A stretch of 64,000 bases of DNA from Planctomycetota bacterium (lineage in GTDB: Bacteria; Planctomycetota; PLA2), in contig JAJFFF010000018.1 in assembly GCA_021776785.1 (NCBI GenBank), positions 1 to 64,000 on the forward strand, written 5' to 3'. The translations under genes were made by a program, and so were the position numbers. Shown here in pieces: positions 6,638 through 15,687 of the stretch (the stretch's first letter is position 1; the number at the start of each line of letters is the position of its first letter). The notes beneath the pieces were generated by a model that worked only from the letters and a program-made list of their open reading frames with translations, made no database searches and was not told the origin of the DNA.

Positions 6638-8410
6638 TTAGCCCTCCTGGGGCTTGGGATCGAGCTTTCGCGTCTGCGGCAAGAAGTCCTCATCCACGAG
6701 CGGCGACGCAAACTCGTACGCGCCGCGGTACACGGTCGGGATTTCGCCCGGCCAGTTGCCGTGACCCGCCGGCGACGGCGTCGTCCATTCCATGGAGTTG
6801 GCGTCCCACGGGTTCTTGCCGACCTTCTCGCCACTCATCCAACTCTTTAAGAAGTTGAAGATGAAGATGAACTGGCTCGCGAACAAAATGAACGCGCACC
6901 AAGTCATGAACTGGTTGAGGCCTTGCCACTTGAGGAGCTGTTCATACATATGCGGGTTGGCGATGCGTCGTTGCATCCCGCCCATCCCGACGATGTGCAT
7001 GAGGAAAAACGTTCCGTTTCCGAAGATGAACGTCAGCCAGAAGTGCAGTTTGCCAAGCTTCTCGTCGAACTTGCGGCCGCGCATCTTGGGCAGCCAGTAG
7101 TAGACGCCCGCGAAAATGCCAAACAGCGACCCGGTAAACAGCACATAGTGAATGTGCGCCACGATGAAGTACGTGTCGTGAATCTGGCTATCCACCGGCG
7201 TTGCCGCCATGTAGATGCCCGACAAGCCACCGATCACAAACATCGAGACGAACGCACACGCAAAGCACATCGCGCTGGTGAACCGAATCTGCCCGCCCCA
7301 CAGCGTGCCGAGCCAGTTGAACACCTTCACGGCGGATGGCAGCGCGATCATCATCGTGCCGATCATGAACGCCGAACCGAGGTAAGGATTCATGCCGCTT
7401 TGGAACATGTGGTGGCCCCACACGATGAAACCAAGCCCCGCGATGGCAGAGATCGAGTACACCATCGGGCGGTAGCCAAAGAGCGGCTTGCGCGCAAACG
7501 TCGCGAGGATGTCGCTGACCATGCCCATGGCGGGCAAGATCATGATGTAGACCGCGGGGTGGCTATAGAACCAAAACAGGTGCTGCCAAAGGAGCGGTTG
7601 ACCCTCGGACCCCGCGCGCAACACTTCGGCACCGGAGATGACCGTCGGAGTAAAGAACGACGCGCCACCAATACGCTCGATGAGGAGCATCATCATCGCG
7701 GAGCCGAGCACCGGCGTCGCGAGGAGCTGCAGGATCGCGGTGATGAACAGCGCCCACACCGTCATCGGCATGCGGAAAAACCCCATACCGGGTGCGCGCA
7801 TCGTGATGATCGTCGTGATGTAGTTGACCGCGCCCATGATCGACGACCAGCCGACCAAGATGACGCCGATCACCCACAAGGTTTGGCCGTTGCCAAGGGC
7901 TGTCGAACTCAGCGGTGGATAGGCGGTCCAGCCGGATGCGGCTGCGCCTCCTTCCACCAAGAAACTGGCGATGAAGCACGCAAACGCGGGCCACATCACC
8001 CAGTAGCTCAGCATGTTGAGTGTCGGGAACGCCATGTCGCGCGCACCGATCATGAGCGGAATCAAGAAGTTCCCGAACGCGCCCGCCAATACGGGGATGA
8101 TGACCAAGAAGATCATCACCGACGCGTGCATGGTGAACGCCATGTTGTAGAACTGCTCGTTCATCACGCCGCCGGTCTCGCCGAACAACCAGTCGCCGAG
8201 GATCGGAATCTGCCCGGTCGGCCAGGCGATCTTGTGCCGGACCAGCATCGCGAGGCTGCCGCCCACGACTCCCCAGATGATGCTGGAGAACAGGAACTGA
8301 ATGCCGATCGTTTTGTGGTCTTTGGAGAAGACGTACTTCTGCCAAAAGCCCTGCGCGTGATCGTGCGTGTCGTGTTCGACGGACGAGGGATTGGTGGGAG
8401 GGTGCGACAT
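6638..8410 (-). CDS. coxA: Cytochrome c oxidase subunit I (A2-type)
   Basis: A 590-residue catalytic subunit of an aa3-type heme-copper oxidase that reduces O2 and pumps protons. Heme a ligands are H95 (AFTMHASVM) and H421. Heme a3 ligand is H419 in HDTYFIVAHIHYV. CuB ligands are H284, H333 and H334, with the cross-linked tyrosine Y288. The K-channel region GDW/T...K is typical. Helix VI reads YSHPAVY in place of GHPEVY, so the D-channel glutamate is absent and the YS pair typical of A2-subfamily oxidases is present. It lies 5 nt from coxB and 6 nt from ctaA. Confidence 0.98.
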   Translation of the reverse strand: MSHPPTNPSSVEHDTHDHAQGFWQKYVFSKDHKTIGIQFLFSSIIWGVVGGSLAMLVRHKIAWPTGQIPILGDWLFGETGGVMNEQFYNMAFTMHASVMIFLVIIPVLAGAFGNFLIPLMIGARDMAFPTLNMLSYWVMWPAFACFIASFLVEGGAAASGWTAYPPLSSTALGNGQTLWVIGVILVGWSSIMGAVNYITTIITMRAPGMGFFRMPMTVWALFITAILQLLATPVLGSAMMMLLIERIGGASFFTPTVISGAEVLRAGSEGQPLLWQHLFWFYSHPAVYIMILPAMGMVSDILATFARKPLFGYRPMVYSISAIAGLGFIVWGHHMFQSGMNPYLGSAFMIGTMMIALPSAVKVFNWLGTLWGGQIRFTSAMCFACAFVSMFVIGGLSGIYMAATPVDSQIHDTYFIVAHIHYVLFTGSLFGIFAGVYYWLPKMRGRKFDEKLGKLHFWLTFIFGNGTFFLMHIVGMGGMQRRIANPHMYEQLLKWQGLNQFMTWCAFILFASQFIFIFNFLKSWMSGEKVGKNPWDANSMEWTTPSPAGHGNWPGEIPTVYRGAYEFASPLVDEDFLPQTRKLDPKPQEG

Positions 8411-8415
8411 CTCAG

Positions 8416-9282
8416 TTATCTCTTAGCTGCCGTGGTTTGCACTTCGCGCCAGTACTGCCACCACCTGTCTTCCGACTTCTCGAAATCGGTGGCCTCGGCG
8501 AGCTTGGCGAGCCATGCGTTGCACTCGTCTTCTGTTTGAACGAGCAACCGGGCGCTCATGTTGGTGTGACCTTCGCCGCACAGTTCCGCACAAACGATCG
8601 GGTACTCGCCCGTCGTGTACGGCTTAAACCAAAGGGGAATCGTCTGGCCGCCGAGCAAGTCCTGCTTCACCCGCGCGTTCGGCAACCAAAAGCTGTGCAA
8701 GACATCGATCGTCTGCAGCTCCAGAACCACCCACTTATCCACGGGGACGACAAGCTGTCCGCCCTTCACGACGTCATCGGCGGTGTGCCACTCGCGGTCC
8801 GGACCGGGATACCAGAAGTGCCACTCGAACTGCTTGCCGAGAACGCGCACAACATACGTGTCTTTGCTTTCAAGACTCGGCATCTCCGCGCGGAACTTCA
8901 AGTCTCCCCACGTACCCATCTGGAACACGGCGAGCGCGAACAAAATGAGACCCGGGATAAACGTCCAGGCCAACTCCAACGTGTGGTGGCCGTGCGTGTG
9001 CGAGGCTTTCGCCTTTTCTCCGTCGCGCGCGCGGTACTTGATGCAGAAGTACACCAAGAGACCTTGCGTCAAAACGAAGAAGAACAAGACGACCCACGTG
9101 ATGAGGTTGGTCAAAAAGTCGACGGCTTCGGCGTGCTCGGTAATCGGCGCCGGCTGAATGTCGGGCACAGAGAGGCCCGCGTTCGACAAGATGATGATCT
9201 CGCCAATCAGCAGCACCAGGAAACCGATGACGACCGCGCCCGGCTTCACTTTCGTCGGCGGGGCTTGTTCGGGGCTACCCAC
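8416..9282 (-). CDS. coxB: Cytochrome c oxidase subunit II (CuA)
   Basis: A 288-residue subunit with two N-terminal membrane helices (about 15-33 and 59-80, the second followed by another hydrophobic stretch at 105-121) and a periplasmic cupredoxin domain. CuA ligands are all present: H196 in VLHSFWLP, then C231, E233, C235, H239 and M242 in CAELCGEGHTNM. The aromatic entry region QFEWHFWYPG is present. There is no fused cytochrome c domain, so an external electron donor is needed. The start is GTG, directly after the stop of the blue-copper-like gene (TAAGTG). Confidence 0.97.
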   Translation of the reverse strand: MGSPEQAPPTKVKPGAVVIGFLVLLIGEIIILSNAGLSVPDIQPAPITEHAEAVDFLTNLITWVVLFFFVLTQGLLVYFCIKYRARDGEKAKASHTHGHHTLELAWTFIPGLILFALAVFQMGTWGDLKFRAEMPSLESKDTYVVRVLGKQFEWHFWYPGPDREWHTADDVVKGGQLVVPVDKWVVLELQTIDVLHSFWLPNARVKQDLLGGQTIPLWFKPYTTGEYPIVCAELCGEGHTNMSARLLVQTEDECNAWLAKLAEATDFEKSEDRWWQYWREVQTTAAKR

Positions 9283-10098
9283 TTAATTGCGCTCCATCGT
9301 TGCGTCCTGAACGACCGTCGCGCCCTTGCCGACTTTGACGTCCACCGTGATGTCGTCGATCTTTTTTTGGTTCGCGATCGGTTGATGCCAAAAGGTGAGC
9401 TGGTACTTGCCCGGCGGCACACCCTTGATCTCAAACGTCCCGTCCGTTGCCGTAATCGCGTAGAGCGGGTGCGGGAGAACCGTGACGAACGCTTCCATCC
9501 AACCGTGAACGCTGCACGAGAAATGCTTGCCGATCTCCGGCTTGGAAAACGTGACCGAAAACTGGCCGACCGTGGACATCGCCTGGTTGAACGGTTTGTT
9601 GGGGCCCGCCATGGCCTTTACGTTGTGAAGAAACGGATCGCTGCTCTTGACGACCAACTCTTGACCGGCACGCATGACCAGGTGGTGCGGTACGTACTGA
9701 CAGTTGATCTGGTCAATGACGGCGGGCCCGCTGGGGCTAGAGGGCCAAGAACTCACACCCTTTCGGATGTAGACGAGCACGCCGCCCAACGTATCGCCCG
9801 GACCGATCAAGAACTCCTCGCTCATGATGGGTTCGGGCCGACGGTCGATGCATTCGGCGGAACCGGCGCGGTCCAACGGCCCGGCCTTCCAGTGCTTGCC
9901 CTTGAATTTCACCGTGCCCCGGATCACTCCGTAGGTGGACGGGTCCGATGACGTCGAACCGTACCCACCACTTCCGCCGCTTCCGCCGCTATAGACGCTG
10001 TCGAGCGAAGAGGCCTTGAGCAGGTCGTCTTCGGAGACGCCGCACGCCGCGAGCGAAAGCGCCGCGGCCACAGCGAGCACATACATTCGAATCCGCAT
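9283..10098 (-). CDS. Blue-copper-like lipoprotein with C-terminal CNA-B-like domain (copy 1)
   Basis: A 271-residue lipoprotein: MYVLAVAAALSLAAC, lipidated Cys19, then a Gly/Ser linker (about 38-50). The core has CQYVPH at 133-138, LHNV with H158, and CSVHGWM giving C195, H198 and M201, a good match to a type 1 copper site (His, Cys-x2-His-x2-Met). The C-terminal part (220-240, GTFEIKGVPPGKYQLTFWH) is a CNA-B/carboxypeptidase-regulatory-like fold. The chosen ATG shares one base with the Rieske stop (TGATG). Its place between the Rieske and coxB genes suggests it could shuttle electrons from the b6-type complex to the oxidase. This is inference; no cytochrome c gene is seen in that role. Confidence 0.75.
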   Translation of the reverse strand: MRIRMYVLAVAAALSLAACGVSEDDLLKASSLDSVYSGGSGGSGGYGSTSSDPSTYGVIRGTVKFKGKHWKAGPLDRAGSAECIDRRPEPIMSEEFLIGPGDTLGGVLVYIRKGVSSWPSSPSGPAVIDQINCQYVPHHLVMRAGQELVVKSSDPFLHNVKAMAGPNKPFNQAMSTVGQFSVTFSKPEIGKHFSCSVHGWMEAFVTVLPHPLYAITATDGTFEIKGVPPGKYQLTFWHQPIANQKKIDDITVDVKVGKGATVVQDATMERN

Positions 10099-10730
10099 CA
10101 GACAACGATGTACGAATCGGGATCTTCCCATTCGCCCTTTTCTTGCTGGAACTTCTTGGTCTTGTCGATGGTGACCTGGCCGTCGTCGCCGATGTAAATC
10201 TTGAACCGCTCAAGCGGTCGCGGCGCCGGGCCTTCGAAGTTGATGCCGGTCGGATAAAAACCCGAGCCGTGGCACGGGCACTTAAATTTCTGATCCGCGT
10301 CGAGCCAGTTCGGCGTGCAACCGAGATGCGTACAAACCGTCGAGAGTGCGTAGAGCACCTGCTGGCCGTTGTACTCCTGGTTACAAATCCAAACCTGGTT
10401 CGATTTGGTGTAGCCCTCACTCACCGAGTTGGGCGTGTAGATGTCTAACGGTCCCGCCGAGAACACCTGTTTGGGGTCGAACGGGGCGCGCGGGAACAAA
10501 AAGCTCACCAGCATGCCGACGCTGGTGAGGCTCGCCCATCCGAACACGCCCCAGCCCGCGGCGAGCCAAAACGTCTCGCGGCGCGTGGCCAGCTTCGGTG
10601 CAACGAACGGCGTTTGCCCCTCCGGCACCGGCGCCGGGACGAGCAGTTCCGTCGTACCCTTCTTCACCGCAGGGACGCCGGTCGGCATCTCCAACCGCGA
10701 ATCGGTTACGTGTGATTTGTCTTTAGCCAT
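10098..10730 (-). CDS. Rieske [2Fe-2S] protein of quinol oxidising complex
   Basis: A 210-residue Rieske subunit. A single membrane anchor spans about residues 53-79. The two cluster-binding loops are CTHLGC (C133, H135, C138) and CPCHGSGF (C151, C153, H154), with the disulfide cysteines at 138 and 153. It would take electrons from quinol at the positive-side site of the cytochrome b encoded at 14581-16506. The gene is placed between the octaheme cytochrome and the blue-copper lipoprotein. Confidence 0.96.
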   Translation of the reverse strand: MAKDKSHVTDSRLEMPTGVPAVKKGTTELLVPAPVPEGQTPFVAPKLATRRETFWLAAGWGVFGWASLTSVGMLVSFLFPRAPFDPKQVFSAGPLDIYTPNSVSEGYTKSNQVWICNQEYNGQQVLYALSTVCTHLGCTPNWLDADQKFKCPCHGSGFYPTGINFEGPAPRPLERFKIYIGDDGQVTIDKTKKFQQEKGEWEDPDSYIVV

Positions 10731-10731
10731 A

Positions 10732-13700
10732 TCAGCGGTCCTTCTCGCTGTAGTGGTGGCGGATGTAGTCGCTCAAGCTGCGAATCTGTTTGTCGTGGTC
10801 GGCGTCGAACCACCCGGGGCTCTGCATCTTCAGGTCGCCGTCAGCGTTGATGTAGAAGTTGGGCATCGACGTTCCCGGCTGCAATTTGCTCGGATCCCAG
10901 AGCCAGGACTTCACCCACTCCTTGCGTAAACGCCCCGCACGACTGTGCAGGAAGTTCGGCGCTTGGGTCGCAATCGCCGCGTCCGTGGAGTGGCACGATT
11001 TACAAGCCAGGTCCTGGAACAGGCCGCGCGCCTCCTCGATCGTGTTGCGCGCGACGAAGTTCTCTTCCTTGATCTTTACGGTCTTCGCGTTGGCGAAGCG
11101 TTTGCTGTCGAGGCTGTCTTCCTCCGCCGTCTCAAACGTCCACGTCTGACGCGACAGCGCGGAGAAGTAATGCACGACGGCGCGCGCCTCCTCGTCGGTG
11201 AATCCAAACGTCGGCATCCGCAGTGAGTGCCACGGGCGCACACGGTCGGAACCGTCAGGGCCATACGCCGTGACGAACGCCGGATTTTTTAGATACTCAA
11301 ACAACCACGCGGGCTGCGTCTTAAAGCCCTGACCCAACAGGTCTGGCGGACGCCACTTCTCCTGATCAATGACAGGCCAGATGTCTCCGCCCTGTCCCTC
11401 GATCACGTGGCACGCCTGACAGTTGTAGCGCGCAATGACTTGCCGGCCGCGAATGATCGCCGTTTGGCGGTCGTCGGGCGCAAACATCGAGGCGGCCGGA
11501 ATCGGATCGTTAACCAAGCTGATTAAGAACGTCGCGAGGTCGAACGCCTCGTCCGTGCTGAACACGAAGCGGGGCATCTTGAGACGCTCGTAAGGCTTGT
11601 CCATCCGAGGCATGCCGTGATCGAAGATGCGCGGGTTGCGCATCTTGGCGTACGCGAAATCGAAGTGCGTGTGATCGATCGGTGCGTGGTTGAACTCAAG
11701 CCGTTCAAGGATCTTGGACCCCCACTCGGTGACCTCCGCGCCGATCGGCGTTGCGTTCTTGTATTCCTCGATGTGGTGACAGCCAAAGCAGCCGTAGTGC
11801 TTAAACAGGTTTTTCCCGACGTAGTTCACGACGGGGTCTGCCGGCGCATCGCCGCGGCGTCCGGCATCCGCCCACGCTTTGTTGGCGCGACGGTAGCCGT
11901 CTTCCATGTTCTGGATCGCCGCGATCGCGGCATCCGTGCTCTCGCGCTGTTCGCCGACGCGCTGCTCCTTCGCCATCGCCAGCAGCAGACCGCGATCCAT
12001 CGTGACGGGGTCGGTGCGATCGATCGCATCGAATGCTTCATGCTTCAGCGTCATGAGGTACGCAACGACGTCGCGCGCCTCCTGATCGTCCAAACGCAGA
12101 TCCGGCATATTGGTGTCATGCCAGTAGCCGCGCGGATCCTTGAGCCACGTGAACAACCACGCCGCGTTCAGCTTGGATCCGATGCCGGCCAAGTTCGGAC
12201 CCTGACGGCGCGACATGCGCTTGTCCCAGCCGCGCACCTTACCGGTGAGCGGATCGGTCCAGCTCTTCATCGCCGCAGCCTTAAGCTCCAACTCCTCGGT
12301 GACGACCGGCACGTCGTGACACGCGATGCACGCTTTCGCGAGCCCCTCGGTCTTGTGATAGTCGCCCACGATGATGCGCTCGCCACGCTTGGCGTCGCCA
12401 CCCTGCCACTTCACGTCGCTTAGGTCGCGCGAGCGCGTCCGGCTCTCGGCGAACATCCACTTGGTGATGGCGGCTGCTTCGGTCTTGCCCCACGCGACTC
12501 CGTCCACCTCGCGGTAGCCGTCCTCGGCGAACAGGTAGCGGAACTTGTGCGAGCTGTTTGACAACCCGAAAAAGCGCGGCATGCGCGTATTCGGACGGAA
12601 GTCCTTGGGGTTGTGCACCCACTTCAACGCCCACGCCTCGCTGGTCTTGCTCGCCAGCTCGTCGAGCGGCGGGCCGACCTTGGGGCGCACGTTCTTCATA
12701 AACGGGTAGCGTTCGGGGTCGAGCTTGTGGCAGCCGTAGCAACCAAAGCGCTGGAAGTTATCCAAACCCCGCTCAAGGTTCTCGGGACGATACGCCGGCT
12801 TGTCCGCGGGAATAAACACACGGTTGGTCGCCTCGGCCGCGGCGGCGCGGTTGGCCACGAACGCGTGGTCTTCCCAATCGAAGGTATCCGGCAGATCCGG
12901 GTCGGGTTTGCCGATCCGCGTCTTGCCGTACTCTTCCTCCGGGGTCTCGTAGAGCCCCTCTTTATGGCACTTCATGCACGAGGCTTGGACGAGCGTCTTG
13001 GGATGCTGCGGCCAAATCCAGTACTTGAGTTTGTTCTTGTTGCGTCCAAGCTCGTCGGCCCAACGCTGCTTTTGCTTTTTGTCCGTCACGAACCCAGTGG
13101 ACAACGTGCCAACGTGCGCCTGTTGTTCGGCTTCGGTGAGCGCAACTGAACTCGTGCCGGTCGCCATCGCTTCTTCCAGCGACGTGGCGGCACTGAGCGG
13201 AAGGTGCTTGCCCTTTTTTTCCGCGCCCGCCGTTGTCATCCAGTCGTCGGTCTTGATGCGATCCGGCGAGTGCCAGGCGTAACCGAAGTCGGTGGACCAA
13301 CCGCGGCCTTGGTGACACCCTGAGCAGCCGAACTTTTCGTACGGGTGCGGCGACGTCGGGCCGACCATGTCGTCAAAGTGCGGGTGCGTGCGCCAGTGCG
13401 GCTTCATCTGCGCGAGCAGCGTCTTGTAATACTCGGCGACGGAATGTCCGTCCTCGGCCGTGATCCACTTGCCGTCCTGGTCGCGCTTCCACTTGCGCCA
13501 AATCTTGCGGCCCTGTTCGGGGCCGTCCTTGTGCATGCCGATCTCGCCCGAGTCCGGGTCGTAATCGGCGTACATCAGGTCGAGCGCTTTGTGGTGCACA
13601 TCAACGCGGTACTGTTGGCCGAGCTCGCGGGCGTGCGGCGAGGACGCCGCAAAGTCCTTGCTCTCGACGTTTTCCAAAATGCCGAAGACGAAGCGGTACA

Positions 13701-14565
13701 CACCCTCTTCGAACGCGACCGGGTTGCCTTCCTGCAACGACTCGATCGGGAAACGATCGTGGTCGTAACCGACCGTCATGGTCCCGATGTGACACGTACC
13801 GCAACGATCGACTTTGTTGGGGAACGAGAACTCGTAGTTGTCGACCAAGTTCTTGAGCACGATCTGCTCAACCTTGGTCGGCGGCGCCAAGAAGTCGAGC
13901 AGTGGAATCTCACGCAGCGGGTTGTAGCCGCGCTTCTTCTCGATCCCGGCCGCAACCAACGCCAAACGCTTCAGGTCGTTGTTTTTACGCTCGGCCGCGA
14001 CGATCTTGTTGAGCTCGCTGTCGATTGCTTTGCGCTCTGCGATCTTGGTCGCGAGCAGCTTGTCCGCAATCTGGAAATTGTCGCGGAGGCGAAATTCCTT
14101 GTCCTGCGCCTTCTCCAACTTGCGCTTCCAGCTCCGGCGCTCGGCTTCGCTCTGCGCCTCGTGCACGTGGTACATGGCCTGGAGCGTGTACTGCTTTTGT
14201 TCCTTGTAACGGATGTCGGCGTCGTAGCGCGCACCCTTGGCGTCGCTGATGTCGGCCTCAAGCGCGTCGATCACCTCTTGCTTGGCGGCAATCGTCTCGA
14301 ACGCCTTCGCCCGCATCTCAGAGAATTGCGCGCTGGCTTCTTGCGAACGCGTCTCCAGAATCATTCCTTCAAGCGCCAGCTTGCGGGCGTCCCAACGCAT
14401 GAATGCGCGTTGGTCGTCTTTCCACGGGCGGTCGAAGTCTTTCCAGATCATCAGCAAGATGCCGATGAACAGAGCCAACGACGCGAACGTGAAGATCTTG
14501 AGCAGACGCTTCTGGTTGTAGAAGTAGCCGGGGTCGTTATTGGCCGCGGAGGGGCGTTTCGTCAT
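10732..14565 (-). CDS. Giant membrane-anchored octaheme cytochrome c
   Basis: A 1277-residue protein with one N-terminal anchor (about 22-41), then a long charged helical/coiled-coil segment (75-210). It has eight CxxCH heme sites, starting at C255, C414, C530, C609, C746, C926, C1049 and C1188. The C-terminal half contains several mono-heme cytochrome c folds with downstream Met ligands in phrases such as NTRMPRFFG, DTNMPDLRL, SLRMPTFGF and GTSMPNFYI. It sits between cytochrome b and the Rieske protein, where a bc1 or b6f operon would carry cytochrome c1 or f. I infer that it replaces that subunit and acts as a wire out of the complex. This size and heme number are far from c1/f norms. Confidence 0.9.
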   Translation of the reverse strand: MTKRPSAANNDPGYFYNQKRLLKIFTFASLALFIGILLMIWKDFDRPWKDDQRAFMRWDARKLALEGMILETRSQEASAQFSEMRAKAFETIAAKQEVIDALEADISDAKGARYDADIRYKEQKQYTLQAMYHVHEAQSEAERRSWKRKLEKAQDKEFRLRDNFQIADKLLATKIAERKAIDSELNKIVAAERKNNDLKRLALVAAGIEKKRGYNPLREIPLLDFLAPPTKVEQIVLKNLVDNYEFSFPNKVDRCGTCHIGTMTVGYDHDRFPIESLQEGNPVAFEEGVYRFVFGILENVESKDFAASSPHARELGQQYRVDVHHKALDLMYADYDPDSGEIGMHKDGPEQGRKIWRKWKRDQDGKWITAEDGHSVAEYYKTLLAQMKPHWRTHPHFDDMVGPTSPHPYEKFGCSGCHQGRGWSTDFGYAWHSPDRIKTDDWMTTAGAEKKGKHLPLSAATSLEEAMATGTSSVALTEAEQQAHVGTLSTGFVTDKKQKQRWADELGRNKNKLKYWIWPQHPKTLVQASCMKCHKEGLYETPEEEYGKTRIGKPDPDLPDTFDWEDHAFVANRAAAAEATNRVFIPADKPAYRPENLERGLDNFQRFGCYGCHKLDPERYPFMKNVRPKVGPPLDELASKTSEAWALKWVHNPKDFRPNTRMPRFFGLSNSSHKFRYLFAEDGYREVDGVAWGKTEAAAITKWMFAESRTRSRDLSDVKWQGGDAKRGERIIVGDYHKTEGLAKACIACHDVPVVTEELELKAAAMKSWTDPLTGKVRGWDKRMSRRQGPNLAGIGSKLNAAWLFTWLKDPRGYWHDTNMPDLRLDDQEARDVVAYLMTLKHEAFDAIDRTDPVTMDRGLLLAMAKEQRVGEQRESTDAAIAAIQNMEDGYRRANKAWADAGRRGDAPADPVVNYVGKNLFKHYGCFGCHHIEEYKNATPIGAEVTEWGSKILERLEFNHAPIDHTHFDFAYAKMRNPRIFDHGMPRMDKPYERLKMPRFVFSTDEAFDLATFLISLVNDPIPAASMFAPDDRQTAIIRGRQVIARYNCQACHVIEGQGGDIWPVIDQEKWRPPDLLGQGFKTQPAWLFEYLKNPAFVTAYGPDGSDRVRPWHSLRMPTFGFTDEEARAVVHYFSALSRQTWTFETAEEDSLDSKRFANAKTVKIKEENFVARNTIEEARGLFQDLACKSCHSTDAAIATQAPNFLHSRAGRLRKEWVKSWLWDPSKLQPGTSMPNFYINADGDLKMQSPGWFDADHDKQIRSLSDYIRHHYSEKDR

Positions 14566-14580
14566 CTCGCTACTTCCTGC

Positions 14581-15675
14581 CTACAGGTTGATAAAGAATT
14601 CGGGGATGTACACGATGTATTTCAAGTTGAAGAGCCATCGGCCCAGCATCTTGAGCGGCATCGAAAACATAAACAGCATCAGCATCGCGACGATCGAGAA
14701 GCGCACGATGTCGAGCTGTTTGAAGAGCGGCTTGCAGACGGTCTTGGCCAAAATCAACGGCCCGATCGTCATGTAAGCGCCGACCATGGCGATGCCCGGC
14801 AACTCGCGGATGTACCACGCGTTGGGCATGCCCTTGCCGAGCATCTTCACCCAGAAAATCTCGGAGATATTGATGTTGTTGAGCGGCACCTGGAAGTGTG
14901 GGTCCCATCGATCGTAGGGACCAAAGAAGTTCCAGTTGGCGCCGCGCAAGAACGTGCCAATGGTGATCAGCACGATCCAAAAAATGATGAATCCAAAGAG
15001 GTACACGGTGATCGCGAACTTGCGCTCTTTTAGCGTGTAGTAGCCGTTGCCCCTCGGGTTGGTGTCGATATAAGGAATCGCCATCAACCCGACGACGATC
15101 ATCGTCGGCAACACCACGCCCGCATACCACGGGTCGAAGTACACGAGCATCTCCTGGAGCCCCAGGAAGTACCACGGCGCTTTCGACGGGTTCGGCGTCA
15201 AAGCCGCGGACGCCGGCTCCTCAAGCGGCGCCGGCAAGAACACGGCCCAAAAGACCAGGATCGCACCGACCGCGAGCAGCACGATCAGCTCGGTCATGAC
15301 CAGGTCGGGCCACACGAGCACGGTTTCGCGGCGGTGGCGCGCTTCGAGCGACGGTTCGCCGCGCTCGGCAGCTTCGTCGTTGATCGCAGCGCGGCGCAGC
15401 GAGAGCCAGAGGAAGAAGAAGACGCCAAACAACAACAACAGGATCGGGATGTTGTCGGCCTTCGTAATGATCGAGCGGAAATTCGGCTCGAAGCAGCTCC
15501 CGATTGTGAACGCGACCAGGAACAACCCGATCGGTCCGGCAATCTTCGGCTTGGTGATCGTCCGGTAGTACTTCAACGTCAGGAACAGGAGAATGCTCAT
15601 CATGGGGACGAGAATTTCCGGTGCCGAAACGAAGGTAACGACCGGCTTGATGATGGACTCGAACAGTTGCTGCAT
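14581..15675 (-). CDS. Cytochrome b C-terminal half (subunit IV-like)
   Basis: A 364-residue membrane protein corresponding to the C-terminal part of cytochrome b / b6f subunit IV. The diagnostic stretch NPSKAPWYFLGLQEMLVYFD lies around residues 170-190 and includes the PWYF-type replacement of PEWY at the Qo site. It is longer than plant subunit IV (about 160 residues), with extra helices at both ends. It pairs with the separate N-terminal heme-binding half encoded immediately upstream (12-nt gap), giving a split b6/IV arrangement. Confidence 0.88.
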   Translation of the reverse strand: MQQLFESIIKPVVTFVSAPEILVPMMSILLFLTLKYYRTITKPKIAGPIGLFLVAFTIGSCFEPNFRSIITKADNIPILLLLFGVFFFLWLSLRRAAINDEAAERGEPSLEARHRRETVLVWPDLVMTELIVLLAVGAILVFWAVFLPAPLEEPASAALTPNPSKAPWYFLGLQEMLVYFDPWYAGVVLPTMIVVGLMAIPYIDTNPRGNGYYTLKERKFAITVYLFGFIIFWIVLITIGTFLRGANWNFFGPYDRWDPHFQVPLNNINISEIFWVKMLGKGMPNAWYIRELPGIAMVGAYMTIGPLILAKTVCKPLFKQLDIVRFSIVAMLMLFMFSMPLKMLGRWLFNLKYIVYIPEFFINL

Positions 15676-15687
15676 AGCGTTCGCCCG

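Noticed and set aside
6923-8539. 538-codon plus-strand frame
   Set aside because: It lies antisense to coxA; the protein is His/Arg/Asp-rich and without fold, typical of a shadow in high-GC DNA.
8437-9951. 504-codon plus-strand frame
   Set aside because: Antisense to coxB and the copper lipoprotein, with no recognisable motif.
13345-15033. 562-codon plus-strand frame
   Set aside because: Antisense to the octaheme gene and cytochrome b C-terminal half; the opposite strand carries clear CxxCH and membrane motifs.
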